Shown here: piece after piece, positions 8,856 through 17,198 of the stretch
How positions within the stretch are numbered: the stretch's first letter is position 1
Layout: the number at the start of each line of letters is the position of its first letter
From: Lutibacter sp. B1
GTDB taxonomy: Bacteria > Bacteroidota > Bacteroidia > Flavobacteriales > Flavobacteriaceae
Direction: 5' to 3'
NCBI RefSeq assembly: GCF_012524075.1
Contig: NZ_JAAZUI010000018.1
Location: forward strand, 16,165-80,164
Length of the DNA: 64,000 nucleotides
Notes under the pieces: generated by a model
Told to the model about the DNA's origin: nothing
Database searches by the model: none
Seen by the model: only the letters and a program-made list of their open reading frames with translations
Program-made: the position numbers and the translations under genes

Positions 8856-9806
8856 TTATTTTAATATTTCAATAATTTGTTCAGCTAATTCTGTACCAAT
8901 TCTATTTTGAGCTTCGCCTGTTGCAGCTCCAATATGAGGTGTAAGTGACAGATTAGGGTTCATTAACAATTGAATTTCAGGTGTTGGCTCTTTTTCAAAC
9001 ACGTCAAGTGCAGCTTTTGAAACTTTGCCACTTTCAATGGCTTTTATCAGTTCAATTTCATTAATTACACCACCACGAGCTGCATTTACAATAAATACAC
9101 CATCTTTCATTAATTTAAATTCTTTTTCAGAAATCACGTACTCTTTTTGTGCCGGAACATGTAATGAAATAAAGTCGGACTGTTTTAAAACTTCTTCTTT
9201 AGAAATTGTATTGATTTGGAAAAAAACTGCTTGATGATCAAAAAATTCTATTTCAAGATTTACCTGTTCAATAAAAGGATCATACGCTACAACTTTCATT
9301 CCTAAACCAAGGGCAATTTTTGCTGTTGCTTGTCCAATTCTACCAAAACCGATAATACCAATTGTTTTTCCTTTTAACTCTACACCTTTAGCATAAGATT
9401 TTTTTAAAGTATTGAACTTTGAATCACCCTCTAATGGCATATTTCTGTTAGATTCATGTAAAAAACGAACCATACCAAATAAATGAGCAAACACTAATTC
9501 TGCAACAGAATGAGAAGATGCAGCAGGTGTATTTATTACATTCAGTCCTTTTTCACGCGCATACTCAACATCTATATTGTCCATTCCAACACCACCACGA
9601 CCAATAATTTTAAGTGAAGGGCAGTTATCTATTATATCTTTTCTAACTTTTGTAGCGCTTCTTACAAGTAATACAGATATCTCATTTTTATTAATATAAT
9701 CTACCAGTTGTTCTTGAGCTACTTTTGCCAGGTCTACTTTAAATCCGGCTTGTTCTAATGCAATAACGCCACTAGTTGCTATTCCGTCATTTGCTAATAC
9801 TTTCAT
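8856..9806 (-). CDS. serA: D-3-phosphoglycerate dehydrogenase (short form)
   Basis: Oxidises 3-phosphoglycerate to 3-phosphohydroxypyruvate, the first step of serine synthesis. The 316 residues hold the substrate and NAD domains without a C-terminal ACT regulatory domain. The Rossmann motif GIIGFGRIGQATAKIA is at about 150-165, the catalytic Arg in NAARGGVINE, Glu in DVFEKEPTPE and His in LTPHIGAATGEAQ. The ATG at 9804-9806 overlaps the end of serC by 20 bases. The pairing with serC supports the serine pathway over another 2-hydroxyacid substrate. Confidence 0.92.
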   Translation of the reverse strand: MKVLANDGIATSGVIALEQAGFKVDLAKVAQEQLVDYINKNEISVLLVRSATKVRKDIIDNCPSLKIIGRGGVGMDNIDVEYAREKGLNVINTPAASSHSVAELVFAHLFGMVRFLHESNRNMPLEGDSKFNTLKKSYAKGVELKGKTIGIIGFGRIGQATAKIALGLGMKVVAYDPFIEQVNLEIEFFDHQAVFFQINTISKEEVLKQSDFISLHVPAQKEYVISEKEFKLMKDGVFIVNAARGGVINEIELIKAIESGKVSKAALDVFEKEPTPEIQLLMNPNLSLTPHIGAATGEAQNRIGTELAEQIIEILK

Positions 9807-10890
9807 CTTTTTGATTTTTTGTTTTATAGTTTTTTTCTAGTTGTTGCATTACATCAACTAATACTTGGATGCTTTCTATTGGCATAGCATTATAAATACT
9901 GGCTCTATATCCTCCAACCGAACGATGACCTTTTAACCCACTTATTCCGGCATCATTCCAAAGTTTGTCAAAAGCTTCTTTATAAGCTTCATCTATAAGG
10001 TTAAAAGTAACATTCATTAACGAGCGGTCTTCTTTTTCAGCAAAACCAATAAATAGAGAATTTCTATCTATTTCATTATAAAGTAAAGTTGCTTTTTCTT
10101 GGTTTATTTTTTCGATAGCAGAAATTCCTCCTAAATCTTTTAGCCATTGTAATGTTAACATTGAAACATAAACCGCAAAAACAGGAGGCGTGTTAAACAT
10201 ACTGTCTTTACTAATATGAACTTGGTAATCTAACATTGAAGGGATGGTACGGCCTGTTTTTCCTAAAATTTCATCTTTCACAACAACTAAAGTTGTACCT
10301 GCAGGGCCCATGTTTTTTTGAGCACCGGCATAAATTAAATCGAATTTGTTAAAGTCTAATTGACGTGAAAATATATCAGAACTCATATCACAAACCAGTA
10401 AGCTGTCAGTTTTAGGAAATTCTTTTAGTTGAGTTCCAAAAATTGTATTGTTAGATGTACAATGTACATAATCAACATCAGTTGGTACGGTATAATTTTT
10501 AGGAATATAATTATAGCTTTGGTCTTTCGAGGAGGCAAATACTTCAACTTCGCCTAACAATTTTGCTTCTTTAATTGCTTTTGAACTCCAAGTACCTGTA
10601 TCTAAGTACCCGGCTTTTCCGCCAACTTTTAAAAGATTGTAGGCAGCCATTAAAAATTCTAAACTGGCACCACCTTGTAAAAACAAAACGGAGTAACCTT
10701 CAGGAAGGTTTAAAAGTTCTTTAACTAAATTACGAGCATTTTCCATAACCTCAATAAACTCTTTGCTTCTATGCGATATTTCGATTAAAGATAAATCGAT
10801 ACCATTAAAATTTACTACCGCTTCAGATGCTTTTTTTAAGACTTCTTGAGGTAAAATGCAAGGACCTGCACTAAAATTATGTTTTTTCAT
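9787..10890 (-). CDS. serC: Phosphoserine aminotransferase
   Basis: PLP enzyme that converts 3-phosphohydroxypyruvate and glutamate to phosphoserine. The ATG at 10888-10890 gives MKKHNFSAGPCILPQEVL, the conserved SerC N-terminus; an upstream in-frame start at 10920 would add ten unconserved residues. The PLP lysine is in YAGAQKNMGPAG, and ISHRSKEF and GGYRASIYNAM are family motifs. The protein is 367 residues, the usual length. The gene lies between the LuxC-like gene and serA. Confidence 0.96.
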   Translation of the reverse strand: MKKHNFSAGPCILPQEVLKKASEAVVNFNGIDLSLIEISHRSKEFIEVMENARNLVKELLNLPEGYSVLFLQGGASLEFLMAAYNLLKVGGKAGYLDTGTWSSKAIKEAKLLGEVEVFASSKDQSYNYIPKNYTVPTDVDYVHCTSNNTIFGTQLKEFPKTDSLLVCDMSSDIFSRQLDFNKFDLIYAGAQKNMGPAGTTLVVVKDEILGKTGRTIPSMLDYQVHISKDSMFNTPPVFAVYVSMLTLQWLKDLGGISAIEKINQEKATLLYNEIDRNSLFIGFAEKEDRSLMNVTFNLIDEAYKEAFDKLWNDAGISGLKGHRSVGGYRASIYNAMPIESIQVLVDVMQQLEKNYKTKNQKDESISK

Positions 10891-10970
10891 TTTATGAAGT
10901 ATGAAATTAATATAAAACAAATTTCGTTAAAAAAAGGTAAAAAAGGCTATATATTTTTACAAAAAAAAGA

Positions 10971-12032
10971 TTAAATTCTTAACAAAAAATCAACAGTATC
11001 AACATTATCCGCATAATTCCATAATTCAGGTTGCTGAGTTTTTCCAAACTTCACAAAATCGAAAACGTTTTCGTTACATGCAACACATTGAATGGCTGAC
11101 TGTTCGCTATTTAGCCTTTGTGTTAAGTTGTTAAATGACGTATAATACTCGTAAAACAGAGTTGCAATAGGAGAGGAGTAGCTAGTATCTTCTTTTAGCA
11201 TTATAAAACCATTTTCTCTAAGTTTATATAAACTCATTAAATAAACTGCTTTGTTATAATCGTAGTTATTTTCGTATTTTTTGTAGTTTATAATATCTTT
11301 GAATTTATACAAGGCATTAAAAAGTAAATCGAAATTATAATTTGGGGGAACAAATATTTTTGAAACGCTTCGGCAACCTAATCCAAAATATTGAAAAATA
11401 TCTTCACCTAAAGCTTCTAATTCTTCTTTAGTTTCTTTACCGGTTATAATTGCAACTGAATTTCTGTTTTTTCTAATTATGTTTGGAAATTTCCCAAAAT
11501 AATGCTCAAAATAGCGTGCTGTATTATTGCTTCCTGTTGCAATAACAGCATCAAAATCAGTTAATTTATCTTCAGTAAAAGTTATTTTATTTTTAAAGGA
11601 AGGATTGTAATATTCTAAAAATTTTGCGATTAGCGGTAAAAAATGTTTATCGTTTGACGATAGTTTTACCATAGCATTATGTCCACATATTAATACGGAT
11701 AAAAAATCGTGAAAGCCAACTAAAGGAATATTACCGGCCATAATAATGGCAACATTTTTGGGCTGTTTCAGTTCGTTAAAATTATAGGTAGAAGTCCATT
11801 TTTGTAGATTTTCATTAGTTAGCGTTTCACTCCAACTTTCAAATGCTTTTAAAACGTTATCTTTTGTAAACCAACCGTTGTATTCTTGTGCTCTTTCAAT
11901 TTGCATTTTAAATACATCAAAAAATAGATCATTAAATTCTGATATTTCTTTTTTTTCTATTCCTTTGGTTGTGAATTGCTTAAAAAAACGACCTAATTCT
12001 GTAAATGCTTCAATTCGCTGGTTTAAATTCAT
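10971..12032 (-). CDS. LuxC-like acyl-CoA reductase
   Basis: A 353-residue protein of the LuxC/acyl-CoA reductase family (PF05893), which uses NADPH to reduce acyl thioesters to aldehydes. The probable catalytic Cys lies in FGLGCRSVSKIFVP (about residue 217); ATGSNNTARYFEHYF and RKNRNSVAIITG are cofactor-domain motifs. There are no LuxD/LuxE genes nearby, so a role in luminescence is not suggested. It is divergent from a dicluster ferredoxin and leads into serC-serA, an order I recall from other Bacteroidota. The natural substrate is unknown. Confidence 0.85.
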   Translation of the reverse strand: MNLNQRIEAFTELGRFFKQFTTKGIEKKEISEFNDLFFDVFKMQIERAQEYNGWFTKDNVLKAFESWSETLTNENLQKWTSTYNFNELKQPKNVAIIMAGNIPLVGFHDFLSVLICGHNAMVKLSSNDKHFLPLIAKFLEYYNPSFKNKITFTEDKLTDFDAVIATGSNNTARYFEHYFGKFPNIIRKNRNSVAIITGKETKEELEALGEDIFQYFGLGCRSVSKIFVPPNYNFDLLFNALYKFKDIINYKKYENNYDYNKAVYLMSLYKLRENGFIMLKEDTSYSSPIATLFYEYYTSFNNLTQRLNSEQSAIQCVACNENVFDFVKFGKTQQPELWNYADNVDTVDFLLRI

Positions 12033-12069
12033 TAATGATAATCTTAAAATTAAAGTTTTATATTTACTG

Positions 12070-12098
12070 CAAAATTAATCTAAATAAAATTATGGCAA
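12070..12098 (-). promoter_or_regulatory. Promoter of the luxC-like/serC/serA transcript
   Basis: On the minus strand, TTG (12098-12096), 18 bases, then TAATTTTG (12077-12070), fitting TTG...TAnnTTTG. The predicted start is about 30 bases before the ATG at 12032. The -33 element falls inside the first codons of the divergent ferredoxin gene. Confidence 0.5.
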
Positions 12099-12442
12099 TA
12101 AAAATAACTGATGAATGTATAAATTGTGGGGCTTGTGAGCCGGAATGCCCAAATAACGCTATTTATGAAGCAGCTGAAGATTGGAGATTCTCTGACGGAA
12201 CTTCACTTTCAGGAAAAATAATATTACCTAATGGTGGTGAATTTGATGCTGATGAATCGCAAGAACCGAAAAGTGATGAATATTATTTTATAGTGACCGA
12301 TAAATGTACTGAGTGTAAAGGATTTCATGATGAGCCGCAATGTGCAGCTGTTTGTCCGGTAGATTGTTGTGTGCCCGATGAAGATAATGAAGAAACAGAA
12401 GAAGAATTACTTTCTAAACAACGTTTTTTACATGACGAATAG
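12092..12442 (+). CDS. 4Fe-4S dicluster ferredoxin
   Basis: A small acidic electron carrier of 116 residues. The first cluster motif is CINCGACEPECP near residue 9. The second is CTECKGFHDEPQCAAVCP, with an expanded C-x2-C-x8-C-x3-C spacing, typical of the bacterial 2[4Fe-4S] Alvin/YfhL type. The ATG at 12092 (MAIKITDECINCG) is chosen; the longer frame from 12005 reads through the divergent promoter. The partner reductase is not visible, though the divergent LuxC-like reductase is an obvious candidate. Confidence 0.93.
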   Translation: MAIKITDECINCGACEPECPNNAIYEAAEDWRFSDGTSLSGKIILPNGGEFDADESQEPKSDEYYFIVTDKCTECKGFHDEPQCAAVCPVDCCVPDEDNEETEEELLSKQRFLHDE

Positions 12443-12460
12443 CTAATGCTAATAAATTAC

Positions 12461-12491
12461 AAAAAACTCCAAATTATTGGAGTTTTTTTGT
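12461..12491 (+). terminator. Terminator after the ferredoxin gene
   Basis: ACTCCAA-ATTA-TTGGAGT followed by TTTTTTTG; a strong Rho-independent terminator. Confidence 0.85.
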
Positions 12492-12506
12492 TTTAAAGTG
12501 AGTTCG

Positions 12507-12529
12507 ATTAATTAAAAAATTTAATTAAT
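12507..12529. terminator. AT-only inverted repeat before the convergent MFS gene end
   Basis: ATTAATTAAA-AAA-TTTAATTAAT is a perfect 10-base inverted repeat with a 3-base loop. It lies between the ends of the ferredoxin and MFS genes and may help terminate transcription from the minus strand. The low GC content makes it a weak candidate. Confidence 0.35.
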
Positions 12530-12559
12530 TTCAGATATTTTTAAACCAAACTTACTTTT

Positions 12560-13873
12560 TTACCCTTTTTGTTCTATATATGAATTACTTTTTTTAGCAA
12601 AATAAAAGATATAGAAGTAACATAAAATCATAACTAATAAAGCTGGTTTAAAATCAAACTTATCAGTAAAAAAGCCATATAAAGGAGGTATAATTGCCCC
12701 ACCTGCAATGGCAGTACAAAGTATTCCTGAGGCTTGTGGTTTGTACTCACCTAAACCGGTTAATGATAATGTAAAAATTGTTGGAAACATAATTGAGTTA
12801 AATAACCCAACCAATAAAATACTCCACATTGCAACAAAACCATTAGTATTCATTGAAATTGCCAATAAGGTAATGGCCATAATTGCAAATATTGCCAATA
12901 TTTTTGAAGGAGCTACAATTCGTGTTAAATAGGCTCCAATAAATCTGCCAACCATTGCACCAGACCAGTAAAAAATTACAAATGCTCCAACAATAGCTTT
13001 ATTATCTACACTTTCAAGATTTTTATTCAATACAAATTCAGAAATTTTAGACATAAATTCACTATTTCTAATCAATTCAGGCATATTCATATTTAAAAAA
13101 TAGTTTACTAAGTAACTTCCAATTGCAACTTCAGCACCAACATATAAAAAAATGCCAACAGCACCCATTTTTAGTATGTTGTGTTTTAATGCATTTTTGT
13201 ATCCAAAACCTTCTTTTTTCTTTAAAATATTAGGAAGTTTTATAAATGAAATTATAAATGCGAGTAATAATAAGGAACCTGCCAATACTAAAAATGGATT
13301 TTGAACAGCAGATGCTTCTCCAATTAAATATGTTTCTTTTTCTGCAGGTAATAAATTATTTATTTCTTCACTATTTTTTATGGAGTCGCTTAATATAAAC
13401 ATTGCTCCAAAAGCCGGTGCAATTGCAGTTCCTAATGAGTTAAATGCTTGTGATAAATTTAAACGGCTTGATGCTGTTTCTTCGGGTCCTAAAACTGCAA
13501 CATAAGGATTTGCAGCTACTTGTAATACGGTCATTCCGCCTGCTAAAACAAAATAGCCAAGCATAAAAAGAGGAAATATTCGATATGAAGCTGCCGGATA
13601 GAATAATAAACATCCTATACCCATAACAGATAATCCTAAGAGAATACCTTTTTTATAGCCTATTTTTGATAAAATAAAACCAGAAGGTATAGAGAGTAAA
13701 CCATAAGCCATAAAAAAAGCGAATTGTACTAATCCTGCCTGAAAATAAGTAAGCTCAAAAACTTCTTTAAGCCTTGGAATAAGAGAATCTACTAATACAG
13801 TAATAAATCCCCACATAAAAAAAAGCGAGGTTAATAAAGCAAATGCTTTATTGTAATTTTTGGAAGAATTCAA
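12560..13873 (-). CDS. MFS sugar transporter, FucP/GluP type
   Basis: A 12-helix inner-membrane symporter of 437 residues, resembling the FucP (L-fucose:H+) and glucose/galactose MFS group. FALLTSLFFMWGFITVLVDSLIPRLK at the start, QVAANPYVAVLGPEETASSRLNLSQAFNSLG and the late AGGAIIPPLYGFFTDK are hallmarks. The only start before the first helix is TTG at 13871-13873. No catabolic genes adjoin it, so the sugar cannot be named. Confidence 0.88.
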   Translation of the reverse strand: MNSSKNYNKAFALLTSLFFMWGFITVLVDSLIPRLKEVFELTYFQAGLVQFAFFMAYGLLSIPSGFILSKIGYKKGILLGLSVMGIGCLLFYPAASYRIFPLFMLGYFVLAGGMTVLQVAANPYVAVLGPEETASSRLNLSQAFNSLGTAIAPAFGAMFILSDSIKNSEEINNLLPAEKETYLIGEASAVQNPFLVLAGSLLLLAFIISFIKLPNILKKKEGFGYKNALKHNILKMGAVGIFLYVGAEVAIGSYLVNYFLNMNMPELIRNSEFMSKISEFVLNKNLESVDNKAIVGAFVIFYWSGAMVGRFIGAYLTRIVAPSKILAIFAIMAITLLAISMNTNGFVAMWSILLVGLFNSIMFPTIFTLSLTGLGEYKPQASGILCTAIAGGAIIPPLYGFFTDKFDFKPALLVMILCYFYIFYFAKKSNSYIEQKG

Positions 13874-13994
13874 AAGAAAATATTTTATTTATTAGAAGAA
13901 ATAAAGATAAAAAATATATGCTAATTAGTATTCTAAAAATCAAATTTAAATAACCAAAACTTAATACTATATTTGTAGCATTAAAAATATTTAG

Positions 13995-15089
13995 ATGAAA
14001 GCAGGAATTGTTGGATTACCAAACGTAGGTAAATCTACTTTATTTAATTGTTTGTCGAATGCAAAAGCACAAAGCGCAAACTTTCCATTTTGTACTATTG
14101 AGCCAAATATAGGTGTGGTAAATGTACCCGATAATCGATTAACCAAACTTGAAGAATTGGTAAAACCGGAGCGTGTTTTACCTGCAACAGTTGATATAGT
14201 TGATATAGCAGGATTGGTAAAAGGTGCAAGTAAAGGCGAAGGATTAGGGAATAAATTTTTGGCAAATATCAGAGAAACAGATGCTATCATTCACGTGTTG
14301 CGTTGTTTTGATAATGATAATATAGTTCACGTTGACACAACTGTAGATCCTGTTAGAGATAAAGAAACAATTGATATTGAGTTACAGTTAAAAGACCTTG
14401 AAACTTTAGATAAAAGATTAGAACGTGTTAGAAAAACGGCGAGAACTGGTAACAAAGAAGCGCAAAAAGAATTAGAGGTTTTAGAAAAAGTTAAAGTTGG
14501 ATTAGAAGCGGCAATTTCAGTTAGAGCAATAGATTTAACAGATAAAGAAAGAGAAGAATACATAAAGCCTATTCAGTTTATTACAGATAAGCCGGTATTG
14601 TACGTTTGTAATGTTGATGAAAATTCAGCAGTTACCGGTAATAGTTATGTTGATGCGGTAAAAGACGCTGTAAAAAATGAAAATGCTGAAGTTATTATTT
14701 TAGCTGTAGGTACTGAAGCCGATATTACAGAATTGGAAACTTATGAAGAACGTAAGTTATTTTTAGAAGATTTAGGTTTAGAAGAACCCGGAGCATCGGT
14801 TTTAATTAGAGCGGCTTATAAATTATTAAATTTACAAACCTATTTTACAGCCGGTGTTAAAGAAGTTAGAGCCTGGACTATACATATTGGTGATACTGCA
14901 CCTCAAGCAGCAGGTGTAATTCACAGTGATTTTGAGAAAGGTTTTATTAGAGCTGAAGTTATTAGCTATACTGATTTTGTTAATTACGGAAGCGAATTAA
15001 AAGTAAAAGAAGCCGGAAGAATGCGTGTTGAAGGTAAAGAATACGTTGTACACGATGGAGATGTTATGCATTTTAGATTCAATGTTTAA
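13995..15089 (+). CDS. ychF: YchF/Obg-family ATPase
   Basis: A ribosome-associated P-loop ATPase of the OLA1/YchF family, linked to translation and redox stress. It has G1 [12 protein letters not shown] (residues 5-16), [10 protein letters not shown] as G3, an NVDE motif in the G4 position (the change that gives ATP rather than GTP preference in this family), and a C-terminal TGS domain ([14 protein letters not shown]... FIRAEVISY). The 364 residues match the family. A -7 box TATATTTG is at 13968-13975, 20 bases before the ATG. Confidence 0.97.
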   Translation: MKAGIVGLPNVGKSTLFNCLSNAKAQSANFPFCTIEPNIGVVNVPDNRLTKLEELVKPERVLPATVDIVDIAGLVKGASKGEGLGNKFLANIRETDAIIHVLRCFDNDNIVHVDTTVDPVRDKETIDIELQLKDLETLDKRLERVRKTARTGNKEAQKELEVLEKVKVGLEAAISVRAIDLTDKEREEYIKPIQFITDKPVLYVCNVDENSAVTGNSYVDAVKDAVKNENAEVIILAVGTEADITELETYEERKLFLEDLGLEEPGASVLIRAAYKLLNLQTYFTAGVKEVRAWTIHIGDTAPQAAGVIHSDFEKGFIRAEVISYTDFVNYGSELKVKEAGRMRVEGKEYVVHDGDVMHFRFNV

Positions 15090-15116
15090 ACAATTTTTTA
15101 GATAAAAATTCTTTTG

Positions 15117-15157
15117 AAAGTCTGTTAATAACTAAATTAGCAGACTTTTTTATTTTT
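15117..15157 (+). terminator. Terminator after ychF
   Basis: AAAGTCTG and CAGACTTT arms enclose a 16-base loop and are followed by a T-rich tract. Confidence 0.75.
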
Positions 15158-15205
15158 TGAGGCAAAATAGTACTTTAGCATTTCTTCAAGAATTTTACTA
15201 TATAA

Positions 15206-17059
15206 ATGGCAGAACAAACAACGTATACAGAGGATAATATCCGTTCACTCGATTGGAAAGAACATATTAGAATGCGTCCCGGAATGTATATCGGTAAATT
15301 AGGTGATGGATCATCTCCTGATGATGGTATTTACATTCTTATTAAGGAGGTATTAGATAATTCTATTGACGAATATGTAATGGGAGCTGGAAAAACCATT
15401 GAAGTTTCGGTAAAAGAAGAAATAGTTACCATTAGAGATTATGGAAGAGGCATTCCTTTAGGAAAAGTAGTAGATGTGGTTTCTAAAATGAATACTGGTG
15501 GTAAATACGATTCTCGTGCGTTTAAAAAATCAGTAGGGCTTAATGGTGTTGGTACAAAAGCTGTTAATGCGTTGTCGTCTTATTTTAAAGTACAATCAAT
15601 TCGTGATGGTCAAACAGTTTTTGCCGAATTTTCCGCAGGAGATTTAACTCTTGAAGAAAAAGTTCAAGAGTCTTCACTACGTAAAGGAACCAAAGTAACC
15701 TTTGTTCCCGATAAAACTATTTTCCCCAAATTTAAATTCAGAAGTGAATATATTGTAAAAATGATTAAGAATTATGTGTATCTAAATACAGGATTAACCA
15801 TAATTTTTAATGGAGAAAAATATTATTCTGAAAATGGTTTAAAAGATTTATTAGAAGAAAATATAGCAGATGAATTTATGTTATTTCCTATAATTCATTT
15901 AAAAGGTGAAGATATTGAAGTGGCATTAACCTACAGTAAAGCACAATATAGTGAAGAATATCATTCATTTGTAAATGGACAACATACTACACAAGGAGGT
16001 ACTCATCAAAATGCATTTAGAGAAGCTATTGTTAAAACTATAAGAGAGTTTTTTGGAAAAAATTACGATGCTTCAGATATACGAAAATCGATAGTTTCAG
16101 CTATTAGTGTAAAGGTAATGGAACCTGTTTTTGAAAGTCAAACAAAAACAAAATTAGGTTCTACAGAAATGGGAGGAGGTTTACCTACTGTTAGAACTTT
16201 TATTACTGATTTTGTTAAAACTAATTTGGATAACTATCTCCATAAAAATCCTAATGCTGCAGAAAAAATTCAGAGAAAAATTTTACAAGCAGAAAAGGAA
16301 CGTAAAGATTTATCCGGTATTCGAAAATTAGCTCGTGAACGCGCAAAAAAAGCAAGTTTACACAATAAAAAATTACGCGACTGCCGTATTCATTTAAACG
16401 ATTTAAAAAAAGACGATCGTTTAGAAAGCACTTTGTTTATAACTGAGGGAGATTCGGCAAGTGGCTCAATTACAAAATCGAGAAACGTAAATACACAAGC
16501 AGTTTTTAGTTTACGTGGAAAACCGTTGAATTCATATAATATGAGTAAAAAAATTGTGTATGAAAACGAGGAGTTTAATTTATTGCAAGCGGCTTTAGAT
16601 ATTGAAGACGGATTGGAGAATTTACGTTATAATAATATTGTAATAGCTACCGATGCCGATGTTGATGGTATGCATATTCGTTTATTACTGATCACTTTCT
16701 TTTTGCAGTTTTTTCCTGAATTGATTAAAGAAGGACATTTGTATATTTTAGATACACCTTTATTTAGAGTTAGAGATAAAAAACAAACATTTTATTGTTA
16801 TTCTCCGGAAGAAAAACAAGACGCTATTAATAAATTAAAAGGAAAACCTGAAATTACTCGATTTAAAGGATTAGGAGAAATTTCACCGGATGAATTTGTT
16901 CATTTTATTGGGAATGATATTCGTTTAGATCCTGTAATGTTAGATAAAGAAATGTCTATAGATAAATTGTTGGAATTTTATATGGGTAAAAACACTCCCG
17001 ATCGTCAAAAATTTATTATAAATAATTTAAAAGTTGAATTAGACTTAGTAGAAGAATAA
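15206..17059 (+). CDS. parE: DNA topoisomerase IV subunit B (GyrB/ParE family)
   Basis: ATPase and TOPRIM subunit of topoisomerase IV, which decatenates daughter chromosomes. The GHKL ATPase domain has [10 protein letters not shown] (about 46-55) and [25 protein letters not shown] is the ATP lid. The TOPRIM domain shows EGDSASG and [13 protein letters not shown], binding Mg2+. At 617 residues it has the compact length of ParE-type subunits. The adjacent ParC gene and the second-copy arrangement typical of Bacteroidota support ParE over GyrB. The ATG is at 15206. Confidence 0.92.
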   Translation: MAEQTTYTEDNIRSLDWKEHIRMRPGMYIGKLGDGSSPDDGIYILIKEVLDNSIDEYVMGAGKTIEVSVKEEIVTIRDYGRGIPLGKVVDVVSKMNTGGKYDSRAFKKSVGLNGVGTKAVNALSSYFKVQSIRDGQTVFAEFSAGDLTLEEKVQESSLRKGTKVTFVPDKTIFPKFKFRSEYIVKMIKNYVYLNTGLTIIFNGEKYYSENGLKDLLEENIADEFMLFPIIHLKGEDIEVALTYSKAQYSEEYHSFVNGQHTTQGGTHQNAFREAIVKTIREFFGKNYDASDIRKSIVSAISVKVMEPVFESQTKTKLGSTEMGGGLPTVRTFITDFVKTNLDNYLHKNPNAAEKIQRKILQAEKERKDLSGIRKLARERAKKASLHNKKLRDCRIHLNDLKKDDRLESTLFITEGDSASGSITKSRNVNTQAVFSLRGKPLNSYNMSKKIVYENEEFNLLQAALDIEDGLENLRYNNIVIATDADVDGMHIRLLLITFFLQFFPELIKEGHLYILDTPLFRVRDKKQTFYCYSPEEKQDAINKLKGKPEITRFKGLGEISPDEFVHFIGNDIRLDPVMLDKEMSIDKLLEFYMGKNTPDRQKFIINNLKVELDLVEE

Positions 17060-17198
17060 GAATTTTACGTAATAAAATAGGTTACTGAGCGGAGATGAAG
17101 TAATGGCAAAGGATTTTTTCATTATAAAAAATGAATAATAATAAAAAAGAATAATAAGTTTCCTTCCCTTTGGGAAGAATTAAGGTTGGGAATATAAT
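17060..17198. repeat. Intergenic stretch with two repeat-like fragments between parE and parC
   Basis: This 139-base spacer contains TTACTGAGCGGAGATGAAGTAA (as short arms TTACT/AGTAA around 17083) and TTCCTTCCCTTTGGGAAG (17159-17176, with TTCCC..GGGAA inverted) followed by AATTAAGGTTGGGAA. Both resemble fragments that I recall as recurrent in Flavobacteriia intergenic DNA. No second copy lies in this window, so this is inference. No promoter of the TAnnTTTG type is evident, so parC probably shares the parE transcript. Confidence 0.4.

Noticed and set aside
12498..12508. GTGAGTTCGA near 12498 equals the first bases of the IS982-like element at 63829.
   Set aside because: Only ten bases match and no further IS sequence surrounds it; chance or a very old remnant, not enough for a call.
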